From the NCBI GenBank assembly GCA_020024075.1, contig JAHHUJ010000008.1:1-19670 (forward strand): a stretch of 19,670 nucleotides of DNA, given 5' to 3'. The DNA is from Psychrobacter sp. (GTDB taxonomy: Bacteria; Pseudomonadota; Gammaproteobacteria; Pseudomonadales; Moraxellaceae). The notes beneath the pieces were generated by a model. It was given only the letters and a program-made list of their open reading frames with translations, did not search any database and was not told the origin of the DNA. Numbering within the stretch: the first letter of the stretch is position 1; every line of letters begins with the position of its first letter. A program made the position numbers and the translations under genes. Positions 1 to 6,792 of the stretch are shown in pieces.

Positions 1-261
1 GTCTCTTTTACCACTGACTGGCGCTTTGCTCCGGCCCGCTCACAAGAAATTGTCGATGCATTGATGGCAAACGATAAGCAAGTTAGCTATGTCAATGTTG
101 ACGCGCCACATGGTCATGATTCTTTCTTATTTGATATTCCCCGTTATATGGACGCCATCAAAGGCTTCTTAAACGCTCCTTTTTTAAGCCCCAATCCCAA
201 AGCCCTGCTGCAACAAACAAAGATAAACCCTGAAACTGACACCAAAGCCAGGAGAGCCTAA
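1..261 (+). CDS. metX: Homoserine O-acetyltransferase, C-terminal 86 residues (partial, start lies before the window)
   Basis: MetX transfers an acyl group from acetyl-CoA (succinyl-CoA in some relatives) to the hydroxyl of L-homoserine, the first committed step of methionine synthesis, in the cytoplasm. Only the end of the alpha/beta-hydrolase fold is present. The frame is open from base 1 to the TAA at 259-261. The fragment shows the two C-terminal members of the catalytic triad in family context: the Asp of a TTDWRFAP segment (fragment residue 6) and the His of an APHGHDSFL segment (residue 39), followed by the IPRYMDAIKGFL helix. The nucleophilic Ser lies outside the window. metW starts one base after the stop, the usual proteobacterial metXW pairing, so the two are surely cotranscribed. 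Acyl-donor preference cannot be read from this fragment. Confidence 0.93.
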   Translation, partial: VSFTTDWRFAPARSQEIVDALMANDKQVSYVNVDAPHGHDSFLFDIPRYMDAIKGFLNAPFLSPNPKALLQQTKINPETDTKARRA

Positions 262-262
262 C

Positions 263-877
263 ATGAGAATAGATCATGAACTTGCCAAACAATGGATTGC
301 CCCTAACTCTCGTGTCTTAGATTTAGGCTGTGGTGACGGCTCATTACTAGAGCAAATGCAACACTCGCTAGGCGTTACCGGGTATGGACTTGAGCTGGAT
401 GAGGCAAAAATCAACGAAGGCATTGCCAAAGGCTTAAATATCATCGAACAAGACCTCAATGACGGCTTAGCCCGCTTTGCAGATAACAGCTTTGATACTG
501 TGGTTATGGCTCGTGCGCTACAAGCCGTTAAATCACCCGATACTTTATTATTAGATATGCTCCGTGTGGGCCGAGAAGCCGTCATTACCTTCCCTAACTT
601 TGCTCATTGGCAAAACCGTCTACATTTAGGCTTCAAAGGATTAATGCCCGTCTCTGAAGCACTTCCTTATGAGTGGTACAACACCCCTAATATTCATTTA
701 TGTACCTTCAAAGACTTTGAAAAGCTGTGCTCTGATAATGATATTAAAATCATCAATCGCTTTGCTGTTACTGACTCACACTCAAAAAAACCCTCTACAT
801 TAATGGCATCACTAATTCGTAAAGTTCCTAACTTGTTGGCTGACGTGGCCATTTATAGAGTGACGAAATCCAAGTAA
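263..877 (+). CDS. metW: MetW, methionine biosynthesis methyltransferase-fold protein
   Basis: This 204-residue protein is collinear with MetW, a small class I SAM-dependent-methyltransferase-fold protein encoded next to metX; in several proteobacteria it is needed for full MetX function, although its catalytic role is poorly defined. Visible features are the glycine-rich motif VLDLGCGDGSLL at residues 18-29, the acidic end of strand 2 (GLELDE, 42-47), and the characteristic MetW stretch with FPNFAHW and LPYEWYNTPNIHLCT. The length is normal for the family. The ATG is preceded by AGGAGA at 250-255, which lies inside the end of metX, so translation is probably coupled. No clear intrinsic terminator follows the gene. 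Confidence 0.94.
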   Translation: MRIDHELAKQWIAPNSRVLDLGCGDGSLLEQMQHSLGVTGYGLELDEAKINEGIAKGLNIIEQDLNDGLARFADNSFDTVVMARALQAVKSPDTLLLDMLRVGREAVITFPNFAHWQNRLHLGFKGLMPVSEALPYEWYNTPNIHLCTFKDFEKLCSDNDIKIINRFAVTDSHSKKPSTLMASLIRKVPNLLADVAIYRVTKSK

Positions 878-1378
878 TTGTTAAGAGTTTCAGTAACTGC
901 TAAAACACTCTAAGCCTGTACTGTGGCTAAGCTTGTGCTGTGGTTAAGCGGATGTGAGCCAAGCCTATATATCATGCCATTCTGACAGACAATGTACTTT
1001 GAGGATACGCGGCTACTTCAAGGCTAAAATGACTTATAACAGGCTAAATTGTTACTTCAATCTTTCTGGTATTACTTAGTTACAAAAGTCTGAGGTAATT
1101 TGACTGTTAAATTATTGTTTAAGGCCATTTTAGCGTTAACAGCGTTTGAGTTTCGTCTTTTTGGGTGTTAAGCTATGTAAATCCTGTCGAAGATATGTTA
1201 TCGGCATAACCTTTCAATTAAATTAATAGTGTCAATATCATCTTAAATGTTACCAATTTAGTGCAAAGCGAAGACAATAAATTGGGTTATGTTTAGATTC
1301 TAAGTATTTATAAATAAATTTTAGCTCAATGTTTGTCTAAATTTTTTGTTTAAATACAGTCAATTTCTGGATAACTCT
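878..1378. other. Gene-free AT-rich interval between metW and the Sel1 gene
   Basis: No credible coding frame is seen on either strand. The interval holds a 17-bp imperfect tandem repeat (911-950, listed separately) and a small palindrome GTTAT-CGGC-ATAAC at 1197-1210. It must also contain the promoter of the downstream Sel1 gene. One weak candidate is TTGTCT (1333-1338), 16 bp, then TACAGT (1355-1360). I cannot choose among several AT-rich -10-like sequences. No good terminator for metXW is visible. Confidence 0.5.
911..950. repeat. 17-bp imperfect tandem repeat, about 2.3 copies
   Basis: Unit 1 at 911-927 is TAAGCCTGTACTGTGGC and unit 2 at 928-944 is TAAGCTTGTGCTGTGGT, with 14 of 17 positions identical. 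A third partial copy (TAAGCG) starts at 945. It lies downstream of metW in non-coding DNA. No function is apparent; slippage duplication is the simplest origin. Confidence 0.7.
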
Positions 1379-1960
1379 ATGAAACTTTTAAAAGCAACTC
1401 TATTCACTGTACTGTTTTCAACAGCAGGCTTGGCTCAAGCAGATCTAGTCTCAAACGTTCCTTTAGACGTGTCTCGTTTTGAAGTAATGGACATCAATGA
1501 ATTGACAAATCGTGCTAAGCAAGGCAATGACCATGCACAATTTTATTTAGCAAAACGCTACCAAAAAGGGGAAGGCGTTGCTAAAAATTCATTGAAAGCA
1601 ATCGAATGGTACACCCGTGCCGCTAACCAAAACGTAACTCCAGCTCAGCTAAACCTAGGTATCATGTATGCTCGCGGTGAAGGCGTAGCGGTTAATGAAC
1701 AGCAAGCCCGCTACTGGTTAGAGCGTGCCGCAAAACGTGGTGATAACCGTGCTAGCTATACTCTAGCCTTAATTGATGAAAAGCAGCGCAAGTTAGTAGA
1801 TGCTTACAAATGGTATGATCTTGCTGCTCGTGATGGTATGTTAAACGATGAAGTTCGCACTAAAGCCCGTGGTAAAATTGGTCAGTTAGCGTTGAACTTA
1901 TCAAACTCTGATGTGGCTGCAGCTCGTAACCAAGCAGACAGCTGGTTCCAAAGCAAATAG
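1379..1960 (+). CDS. Secreted Sel1-repeat (TPR-like) protein of unknown role
   Basis: The 193-residue product begins with a typical Sec signal peptide: KLLK, a hydrophobic core, then GLAQA, with predicted cleavage after Ala21 at an A-Q-A site, so it is probably periplasmic. The mature part carries Sel1-like repeats, which are TPR-like alpha-solenoid units used for protein contacts. Repeat 1 (about 50-85) has HAQFYLAKRYQKGEGV. Repeat 2 (about 86-121) has AQLNLGIMYARGEGV and ARYWLERAAKRG. A third degenerate copy (about 122-157) lacks the GxGV turn. The ATG at 1379 was chosen because a weak TGGA Shine-Dalgarno lies 7 nt upstream and the signal peptide then begins correctly; an upstream TTG at 1346 would add 11 residues in front of it. 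The gene is monocistronic with its own terminator. The binding partner cannot be inferred. Confidence 0.88.
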   Translation: MKLLKATLFTVLFSTAGLAQADLVSNVPLDVSRFEVMDINELTNRAKQGNDHAQFYLAKRYQKGEGVAKNSLKAIEWYTRAANQNVTPAQLNLGIMYARGEGVAVNEQQARYWLERAAKRGDNRASYTLALIDEKQRKLVDAYKWYDLAARDGMLNDEVRTKARGKIGQLALNLSNSDVAAARNQADSWFQSK

Positions 1961-2008
1961 TTAGCAATAGTAAACAAGCTAACAACCCAACACTAGCAAA
2001 CCAAATAT

Positions 2009-2036
2009 AAAAACCCAGCCTTAAAGCTGGGTTTTT
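2009..2036. terminator. Bidirectional intrinsic terminator between the convergent Sel1 and rubredoxin-reductase genes
   Basis: An 11-bp perfect stem, AAAAACCCAGC (2009-2019) with GCTGGGTTTTT (2026-2036), closes a 6-nt loop. The A-run on one side and the T-run on the other let it work on both strands. It sits between the stop of the Sel1 gene (1960) and the minus-strand stop at 2084. Confidence 0.9.
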
Positions 2037-2083
2037 GCTGTAAGTTAAGGCCAAAAGCAACCTAACCTGCCTAACGGCTTGAT

Positions 2084-3475
2084 CTATTTGGCACTACTCT
2101 TAATAGTGGCTGTGGCCACAACTGCCCCCTCTGCAGTTACTTGCTGCAATACCAGCTCATGACCCACATCCGTTTCAGTGTCACTAACCACTTGCCATTT
2201 AGCGTATTGCTCATCTGCTGTTGGCATCCCTGTGGCACTAACAGAGATGGACTTGTTTTTTAATCGAATCATGGGCGGCTTGTGCACATAGGCTTGATGT
2301 TCATAAGCATTATCTGCCAGTGCAGAGTGCTGTCCTAGATGAGCTAGAATGTGCTCAGCAATGGTTGAAGCTTGTGCTCTAAGGGGGGCCACATAACGAC
2401 AAGGTACTCCAGAAATTGACATACAGTCGCCAATGGCATAAATATTGGGATCGCTAGTTTGCAGTGTTGCCTCTTGTACTGAGATGCCAGAGAGTCTGTC
2501 AAAATCTAGCTTGGCACTTTGGGGTAAAGCCTCCTCTACCTTAAGCCCAGTACTCACTAATATATGGTCTACTTCAAGATTTTGCTTGCTACTCTTACCA
2601 CAGTCAGTCACGGTTAGCTGATAGCCTCCTGTGGCCAAAGCATTCGCTTCATCTACTCGGCTATTGCCCATAAAGTTAATGCCTTGGGCAATTAATGCTT
2701 GTTTGATTTTATTGCCAGCAATTTCAGGCAACATCAACGCCAAAGGGGTTTGCTGCATATCTAATAAGCTAACTTTATGCCCTGCCTTAGTTAGGTCTTC
2801 AGCAATTTCAGTTCCCACCATGCCAGCACCAATGACTGCAATATGCTTCGCCTTATTTGAGTTTGAGAGTGCTTGCTCAATACTATTAAAGCCCTCAATA
2901 TGGTTAATGTGCCATACGTTTTGGGCGTCTATAGTAGGCGGAATGGCAGGAGTAGCGCCAATAGCCATGACTAATTTGTCATAGCTCAGCTGAGCATTAT
3001 CTAGTAGCACCTTGCGTTTTTCACTATCAATAGCAACTACCGTACTGTTTGCCAATAGCTCAATCCCAGCTTTAGTGGCAGCCTCCTCACCCGTAAATCG
3101 TATCAAATCAGAGGCTGTCTTTTTCTGACTAAAAGCTGCTGATAACATGGGCTTGTGGTAGCGATCCGCATTATCAGCAGCAATTAAAGTAAGGGCCACC
3201 TCTTTATCTAATGCCCTTATCGCATCGACTACCGACCAGCCCGCTAAGCCTGCCCCTATAATTACAATTTGTCGACGCTCGCTTTGATAAGCATCACAGT
3301 TAGCCGTCTCTGTGACCTCATTAACCGCACGAAACTCCGACTTACCGAACCCACATAAGGGGCAACTAAAATCATCAGCAAGCTTAGAGAACTGAACGAC
3401 GCTTTGTGACTTAACATCTGCTTGTGAAGGGTATACCCAGCCGCAAGCTTGGCATTCATATTGGGTGATATTCAT
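2084..3475 (-). CDS. Rubredoxin domain fused to FAD-dependent rubredoxin-NAD(P)+ reductase
   Basis: This 463-residue protein joins two electron carriers. Residues 1-50 form a rubredoxin domain with its four iron ligands, C8-x2-C11 and C38-x2-C41, in the expected YECQACGWVYP and FSCPLCG contexts. From about residue 69 a pyridine-nucleotide-disulfide-oxidoreductase fold follows: FAD-binding IVIIGAGLAG (70-79), a second Rossmann motif AVIGAGMVGTEIAEDL for NAD(P)H, and a C-terminal IYAIGDC FAD motif near residue 345. The order resembles rubredoxin reductases that pass electrons from NADH through FAD to rubredoxin and on to alkane hydroxylases or oxygen/peroxide-detoxifying enzymes. No terminal acceptor gene is adjacent, so the partner is unknown. 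An AAGGAT element precedes the ATG and a sigma-70-like promoter lies upstream. The linker (about 51-68) is polar and looks flexible. Confidence 0.88.
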   Translation of the reverse strand: MNITQYECQACGWVYPSQADVKSQSVVQFSKLADDFSCPLCGFGKSEFRAVNEVTETANCDAYQSERRQIVIIGAGLAGWSVVDAIRALDKEVALTLIAADNADRYHKPMLSAAFSQKKTASDLIRFTGEEAATKAGIELLANSTVVAIDSEKRKVLLDNAQLSYDKLVMAIGATPAIPPTIDAQNVWHINHIEGFNSIEQALSNSNKAKHIAVIGAGMVGTEIAEDLTKAGHKVSLLDMQQTPLALMLPEIAGNKIKQALIAQGINFMGNSRVDEANALATGGYQLTVTDCGKSSKQNLEVDHILVSTGLKVEEALPQSAKLDFDRLSGISVQEATLQTSDPNIYAIGDCMSISGVPCRYVAPLRAQASTIAEHILAHLGQHSALADNAYEHQAYVHKPPMIRLKNKSISVSATGMPTADEQYAKWQVVSDTETDVGHELVLQQVTAEGAVVATATIKSSAK

Positions 3476-3511
3476 CCTACATCCTTTTCAATTATCACTT
3501 TTTAACTTTTA

Positions 3512-3539
3512 TTTATAACCTATCTTACTCTTAATTCAA
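3512..3539 (-). promoter_or_regulatory. Candidate sigma-70 promoter of the rubredoxin-reductase gene
   Basis: Read on the minus strand, TTGAAT (3539-3534) is followed by a 16-bp spacer and TATAAA (3517-3512), 36 nt before the ATG at 3475. The -10 matches 5 of 6 and the -35 matches 4 of 6 consensus bases. Confidence 0.5.
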
Positions 3540-3540
3540 T

Positions 3541-3572
3541 AAAAAAACGCCCCAATCATAACGATGGGACGT
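3541..3572 (-). terminator. Intrinsic terminator of the decayed acyl-CoA dehydrogenase gene
   Basis: On the minus strand ACGTCCCATC (3572-3563) pairs imperfectly, with one bulge, with GATTGGGGCGT (3557-3547), followed by a T-run (3547-3541). It lies just downstream of the gene remnant ending at 3618 and abuts the next promoter. Confidence 0.7.
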
Positions 3573-3617
3573 AAGTTTATCGTTTGGGCACATAAGTAAG
3601 ATAGGTCAACTACAATC

Positions 3618-3908
3618 TTATTTGGTTTCGTTAAATAGTTCACGACCAATTAGCATACGGCGAATCTCACTGGTGCCTGCTCCAATCTCATATAGCTTGG
3701 CATCTCGCCAGAATCGGCCTAGCGGGTATTCGTTGGTATAGCCATTACCGCCAAAGATCTGAATACCCTCCCCTGCCATCCAAGTCGCTTTTTCGGCACC
3801 AAATCCCTCCATACCATTCTCTACTAAGAGGGCTGTGATACCTTTCGCACCTAGCTCTGGATTGGTTTTGGCATAGACCACCATCACACTAGTCCTAGTC
3901 GCTGTCAA
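3618..3908 (-). pseudogene. Isovaleryl-CoA dehydrogenase remnant (5' end and an internal segment lost)
   Basis: The open frame of 96 codons reads as two non-adjacent pieces of an isovaleryl-CoA dehydrogenase (leucine breakdown, FAD-dependent acyl-CoA oxidation). Codons 8-36 (VMVVYAKTNPELGAKGITALLVENGMEGF) match the middle of the family. From codon 38, AEKATWMAG, then QIFGGNGYTNEYP, AKLYEIGAGTSEIRRMLIGREL and the natural C-terminus match the end. By family knowledge about 130 residues between the pieces are missing, including the catalytic Glu region, and about 170 N-terminal residues are absent. An in-frame TAG lies just upstream of the first codons, and homology starts abruptly near 3887. 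The frame across the junction (near 3800) is intact, so the deletion was in frame. A full enzyme would be about 390 residues; this product cannot be active. The original terminator survives downstream. The liuA/ivd sub-family assignment is by motif only. Confidence 0.85.
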
Positions 3909-4038
3909 CCTAACCTAGCTGTCAAATTTTATTTATTTACCAACTGAGCAAATCAGTCACTAGATCAGCTTCAAGTCAACTTCAGATCGCCATAGCTAGG
4001 TTACTCCCAAAAACTTAGCTTTCCTACTCATTTTTATA

Positions 4039-4066
4039 TTGATAAACTGAACATCATCCCCCATAT
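4039..4066 (+). promoter_or_regulatory. Candidate heat-shock (sigma-32) promoter of hslO
   Basis: TTGATA (4039-4044) is followed by a 14-bp spacer and CCCCATAT (4059-4066). This matches the sigma-32 pattern of a TTGAA-like -35, a 13-15 bp spacer and a CCCCATnT -10, with a full match at the -10. The predicted start is about 60 nt before the hslO ATG. TATAAT at 4064-4069 overlaps it, but the spacer to TTGATA for sigma-70 would be 19 bp, which is long. A heat-shock promoter fits the gene's product. Confidence 0.6.
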
Positions 4067-4132
4067 AATTTCTCTAACTAACTCAAGACTATTTCATTGA
4101 TAACCGCACTATACAACTGATTGAGACACTAA

Positions 4133-5062
4133 ATGACCGAACTTACTGATTTACGTCAACGCTTTTTTATCGCAGACTCTCCTGTCCGTGGTGATGTGGT
4201 TCGCTTACAACAAAGCTATGCCACCATCACTGCCCAAAAAGAGTACCCAGAATCAATCAAGCGCCTACTAGGCGAGATGTTGACAGCAGCCAGTTTACTA
4301 ATTGGTACGCTTAAAATTGACGGGACTTTATCTATTCAGCTACAGTCCTCCGATGAAAGCAGCTTACTGAATTGGGCCATGGCAGAATGTGACCAGTCAG
4401 GTATCATTCGTGCTTTAGCCAGCTGGAAAGCTGACAGCGAAGCGCAGCAACAAGCTTGGGCGGATAAAACCAGTGCCGATGAAGCTTTTGCTGAATTAGG
4501 CGCTGTGGGCAAAGGGGTTATGTTCATTAATATTCAGCCTGCTAAAGGCGAGGCCTATCAAGGGGTTGTTGAAAGAAGCCACAATAATCTGGCTGAGTGC
4601 TTAGCGCACTATCAGCTACAATCAGCACAAATCCCAACCTTGATTAATTTAGCCTGTGACGGCTTGCAAGCCGGTGGTATCCTAGTCCAGATGCTGCCTC
4701 GTACCGCAGAAGAGCAATATCAAGTAGAGCAAGATGAGGTTGCAGGTATTGATGATGATCTATGGACAAGATTAACGTTACTTACCCGTACGGTTAAGTT
4801 TGAAGAGTTGACCACACTCGATGCCAACGAGGTTATCTATCGTTTGTATAACGAGGAGAGCGTGGTGGCCCCAGATCCTGTTGCCTTGGAGTTTGGTTGC
4901 ACCTGTTCTCGTGCTAAGTGTGAAGCGGCTATTGTTCAACTTGGCGAAGCAGAAGCCCTAGAAATCATTGAAGAACAAGGTGGCAACTTTGAGATGGATT
5001 GTGGATTCTGTGGCTCTATCTATAAATTCAATAAAGCCGATATTAATGAGATATTTGGTTAA
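4133..5062 (+). CDS. hslO: Hsp33, redox-regulated holdase chaperone
   Basis: Hsp33 is a cytoplasmic chaperone that is off when reduced and zinc-bound, and is switched on by oxidation plus unfolding to hold unfolding proteins. The 309-residue sequence aligns with the family from the N-terminal LRQRFFIADSPVRGDVVRL onward. The C-terminal switch has all four zinc/disulfide cysteines as C256-x-C258 and C290-x2-C293, with 31 residues between the pairs. An additional Cys263 lies just after the first pair. It is slightly longer than the E. coli protein (292). The ATG has only a weak purine-rich ribosome site (TTGAGAC). The gene stands alone, with a sigma-32-like promoter upstream and a strong terminator downstream; its flanking genes run on the other strand. 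Confidence 0.96.
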   Translation: MTELTDLRQRFFIADSPVRGDVVRLQQSYATITAQKEYPESIKRLLGEMLTAASLLIGTLKIDGTLSIQLQSSDESSLLNWAMAECDQSGIIRALASWKADSEAQQQAWADKTSADEAFAELGAVGKGVMFINIQPAKGEAYQGVVERSHNNLAECLAHYQLQSAQIPTLINLACDGLQAGGILVQMLPRTAEEQYQVEQDEVAGIDDDLWTRLTLLTRTVKFEELTTLDANEVIYRLYNEESVVAPDPVALEFGCTCSRAKCEAAIVQLGEAEALEIIEEQGGNFEMDCGFCGSIYKFNKADINEIFG

Positions 5063-5130
5063 TGAATCATTAATTATTTGGTTATGCGCTAAGCTATAAC
5101 GGTATAGTTTATTAAGCGCTTAATTGATAT

Positions 5131-5167
5131 AAAAAACCTCCTATGGCCAAAGCTTAGGAGGTTTTTT
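5131..5167. terminator. Intrinsic terminator after hslO, usable from both strands
   Basis: AAAAAACCTCCT (5131-5142) pairs with AGGAGGTTTTTT (5156-5167), a 12-bp perfect outer stem around a 13-nt loop. It separates convergent hslO and the hydrolase gene whose minus-strand stop is at 5200. Confidence 0.88.
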
Positions 5168-5180
5168 GGGGCTATACTTT

Positions 5181-5220
5181 TATACCACAACTTCAATATC
5201 TATACCACAACTTCAATATC
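5181..5220. repeat. Perfect 20-bp tandem duplication spanning a stop codon
   Basis: TATACCACAACTTCAATATC occurs at 5181-5200 and again, identical, at 5201-5220. The second copy encodes the last residues (IEVVV) and most of the TAG stop of the minus-strand hydrolase gene; the stop occupies 5202-5200. The first copy lies just after the stop and is untranslated. Perfect identity suggests a recent slippage event. Confidence 0.95.
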
Positions 5221-6654
5221 ATCTTCAGCAAAGGATTCTCTACGTGACTTGAGCGCCAGCGCCGAGTCGCCACTGCCATTGTCATTCAGCCACTCTATAA
5301 CTTGATAATGTATCCGGCGGTCATACAGCAGATTTAGATGATTCACCCCATAGAATATAGCTTTGCGCCCTTCTGGTACATATAGCGTATGCAGCTCTCC
5401 AGCTTCCCCTAACGCAGATTCAATGGTTACTAAGCCATCTCCTACTAGGTTAGTAGCTTTAGAGTCATAGACCCCTTCCACCATAGACCCTGCAATAAAA
5501 TAAGTCCTAACATGGCGAGGCAGCTTGGTAGGATGGCGAAACTCTTCAGGTAACACATCCCGCTCTTTTAGATACTTCCAGTCCTCATCGCGAATACTGC
5601 CATAACGCAAATCAATAATCCCAGCACTGCGAATATTACCCATCTTTGAGAATGAAGCCGCAAAAGGCACCTTACCTGTAAGATTTAACAAATAATGACT
5701 GGTACGCTCAAGCAGTGCCCCTTGATGCGGGGTACCTAAGGTGATTAGATTGCCGACTCGATCAAGCCAATCAAGCCCCTCTTGTTCGGCATAAAATAAA
5801 GCACTACGGGCGACTAGCCCGCCCATACTATAACCCACCAAGTCGATTTGGGTGATATCTGGGTTTTCTTCGAGTAGCTGCTTCATAAGATGCGATAAAC
5901 GGCGACCGTTTTGTGAGATACGCATCCCAGTGTTGTAATCTAAATACAGAACTGTTGTCTTCGGCTGAGCCAAAGCTATGTTCTCACCAAGGCTATCCTC
6001 CTCACAAGGATGCCAGCTTAAATAGCTTAGGCATAGACCATGACATAGTAATACAATTCTGCCTGACAGCTTATTGCCCAGAGGTTGACCATATCTATCA
6101 TAGATAAGCATAGGCACCGCAAGCGAGTTTTGCTGGGCAATTAAATGATCGCCTATCATACCATTGATAATATTGACGCCCTGCTTCAGAGTATTTGATA
6201 ATCTTCGATCATGGTAACCTCTTAACGCTTTACGCACCAACTTAGTATTGGTTTGGGTAACACCCACACCCACCTGTTGTACTAAATGACGTATACCATT
6301 ATAAAGCTTACGATTAAATCCATTTTGCCAACGCTTCAAAGAATCTTCATTAAAGCGTCCTAAGGGTCTAAGTAGCAGCTCCGAGTGTAAAGACTCTATA
6401 ATTTCAGTCACTTCTAGTACACCAGAGGTAGCCAGCTGAGTTAATCCCTCAATCACATCACCTACTGTGAGTGGGGTTCTCTTTCTAGCATTACCCAGGT
6501 CGCTCTCCGACATCTTGATAATCTCTTCTTCATCAAGAGTATCAAGGGTGGCCATTTTTTCATGGAGCTCATTTAAGAATACTGGATGAGAAGAGGTAAC
6601 CAGCTCACACGCTTCATGTAAGTTATAATTTTCAACAGGCTTTGGTTTAGTCAT
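5200..6654 (-). CDS. Alpha/beta hydrolase, lipase/esterase-like, with long N-terminal extension
   Basis: This is a 484-residue protein whose C-terminal part (about 195-455) is an alpha/beta hydrolase. Visible elements are VLLCHGL (201-207) for the oxyanion hole, nucleophile elbow GYSMGG with Ser276, then LITLGTPHQGALLER, a likely acid Asp406 in LVGDGLVT, and a likely catalytic His439 in GVNHLNLLY. The GYSMGGLVAR plus TLGTPHQG combination is typical of triacylglycerol-lipase-like and PGAP1/DUF676-like serine esterases. Residues 1-190 are mostly helical and polar, match nothing I recognise, and no signal peptide is seen, so a cytoplasmic or peripheral location is likely. The substrate is unknown. 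Start: the ATG at 6654 has a poor ribosome site but is the only good candidate. The 3' end carries a 20-bp tandem duplication. Confidence 0.8.
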   Translation of the reverse strand: MTKPKPVENYNLHEACELVTSSHPVFLNELHEKMATLDTLDEEEIIKMSESDLGNARKRTPLTVGDVIEGLTQLATSGVLEVTEIIESLHSELLLRPLGRFNEDSLKRWQNGFNRKLYNGIRHLVQQVGVGVTQTNTKLVRKALRGYHDRRLSNTLKQGVNIINGMIGDHLIAQQNSLAVPMLIYDRYGQPLGNKLSGRIVLLCHGLCLSYLSWHPCEEDSLGENIALAQPKTTVLYLDYNTGMRISQNGRRLSHLMKQLLEENPDITQIDLVGYSMGGLVARSALFYAEQEGLDWLDRVGNLITLGTPHQGALLERTSHYLLNLTGKVPFAASFSKMGNIRSAGIIDLRYGSIRDEDWKYLKERDVLPEEFRHPTKLPRHVRTYFIAGSMVEGVYDSKATNLVGDGLVTIESALGEAGELHTLYVPEGRKAIFYGVNHLNLLYDRRIHYQVIEWLNDNGSGDSALALKSRRESFAEDDIEVVV

Positions 6655-6686
6655 AGTCTAATAAGGCAATTTATGATAGAGACTTC

Positions 6687-6715
6687 ATATTAGCCTGTCT
6701 TACTAATAAAGTAAA
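6687..6715 (-). promoter_or_regulatory. Weak candidate promoter of the alpha/beta hydrolase gene
   Basis: On the minus strand TTTACT (6715-6710), a 17-bp spacer and TAATAT (6692-6687) give 4 of 6 matches at each hexamer with ideal spacing. It lies directly after the phoX terminator and 33 nt before the ATG. Confidence 0.35.
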
Positions 6716-6745
6716 AACCTCAAGTGTTACACACTTGAGGTTTTT
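6713..6745. terminator. Intrinsic terminator after phoX
   Basis: A perfect 15-bp stem, AAAAACCTCAAGTGT (6713-6727) with ACACTTGAGGTTTTT (6731-6745), closes a 3-nt loop. Read on the minus strand it follows the phoX stop (6793) and ends in a T-run. Confidence 0.92.
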
Positions 6746-6792
6746 GTCGATATCTTATTATTTAATTAAAGTTTACCTATTGCTTTTGTCTT

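Noticed and set aside
274..585. Minus-strand frame of about 100 codons inside metW
   Set aside because: It lies wholly antisense to a clear MetW, shows no domain, has Ser-rich shadow composition and no ribosome site.
1346..1378. TTG start 11 codons upstream for the Sel1 protein
   Set aside because: It would place polar residues before the signal peptide and lacks a ribosome site; the ATG at 1379 gives a textbook signal peptide.
2631..2984. Plus-strand frame of 117 codons inside the rubredoxin-reductase gene
   Set aside because: Antisense shadow of the well-supported reductase; composition (Ala/Cys/Leu/Pro-rich) is typical of reverse-complement frames.
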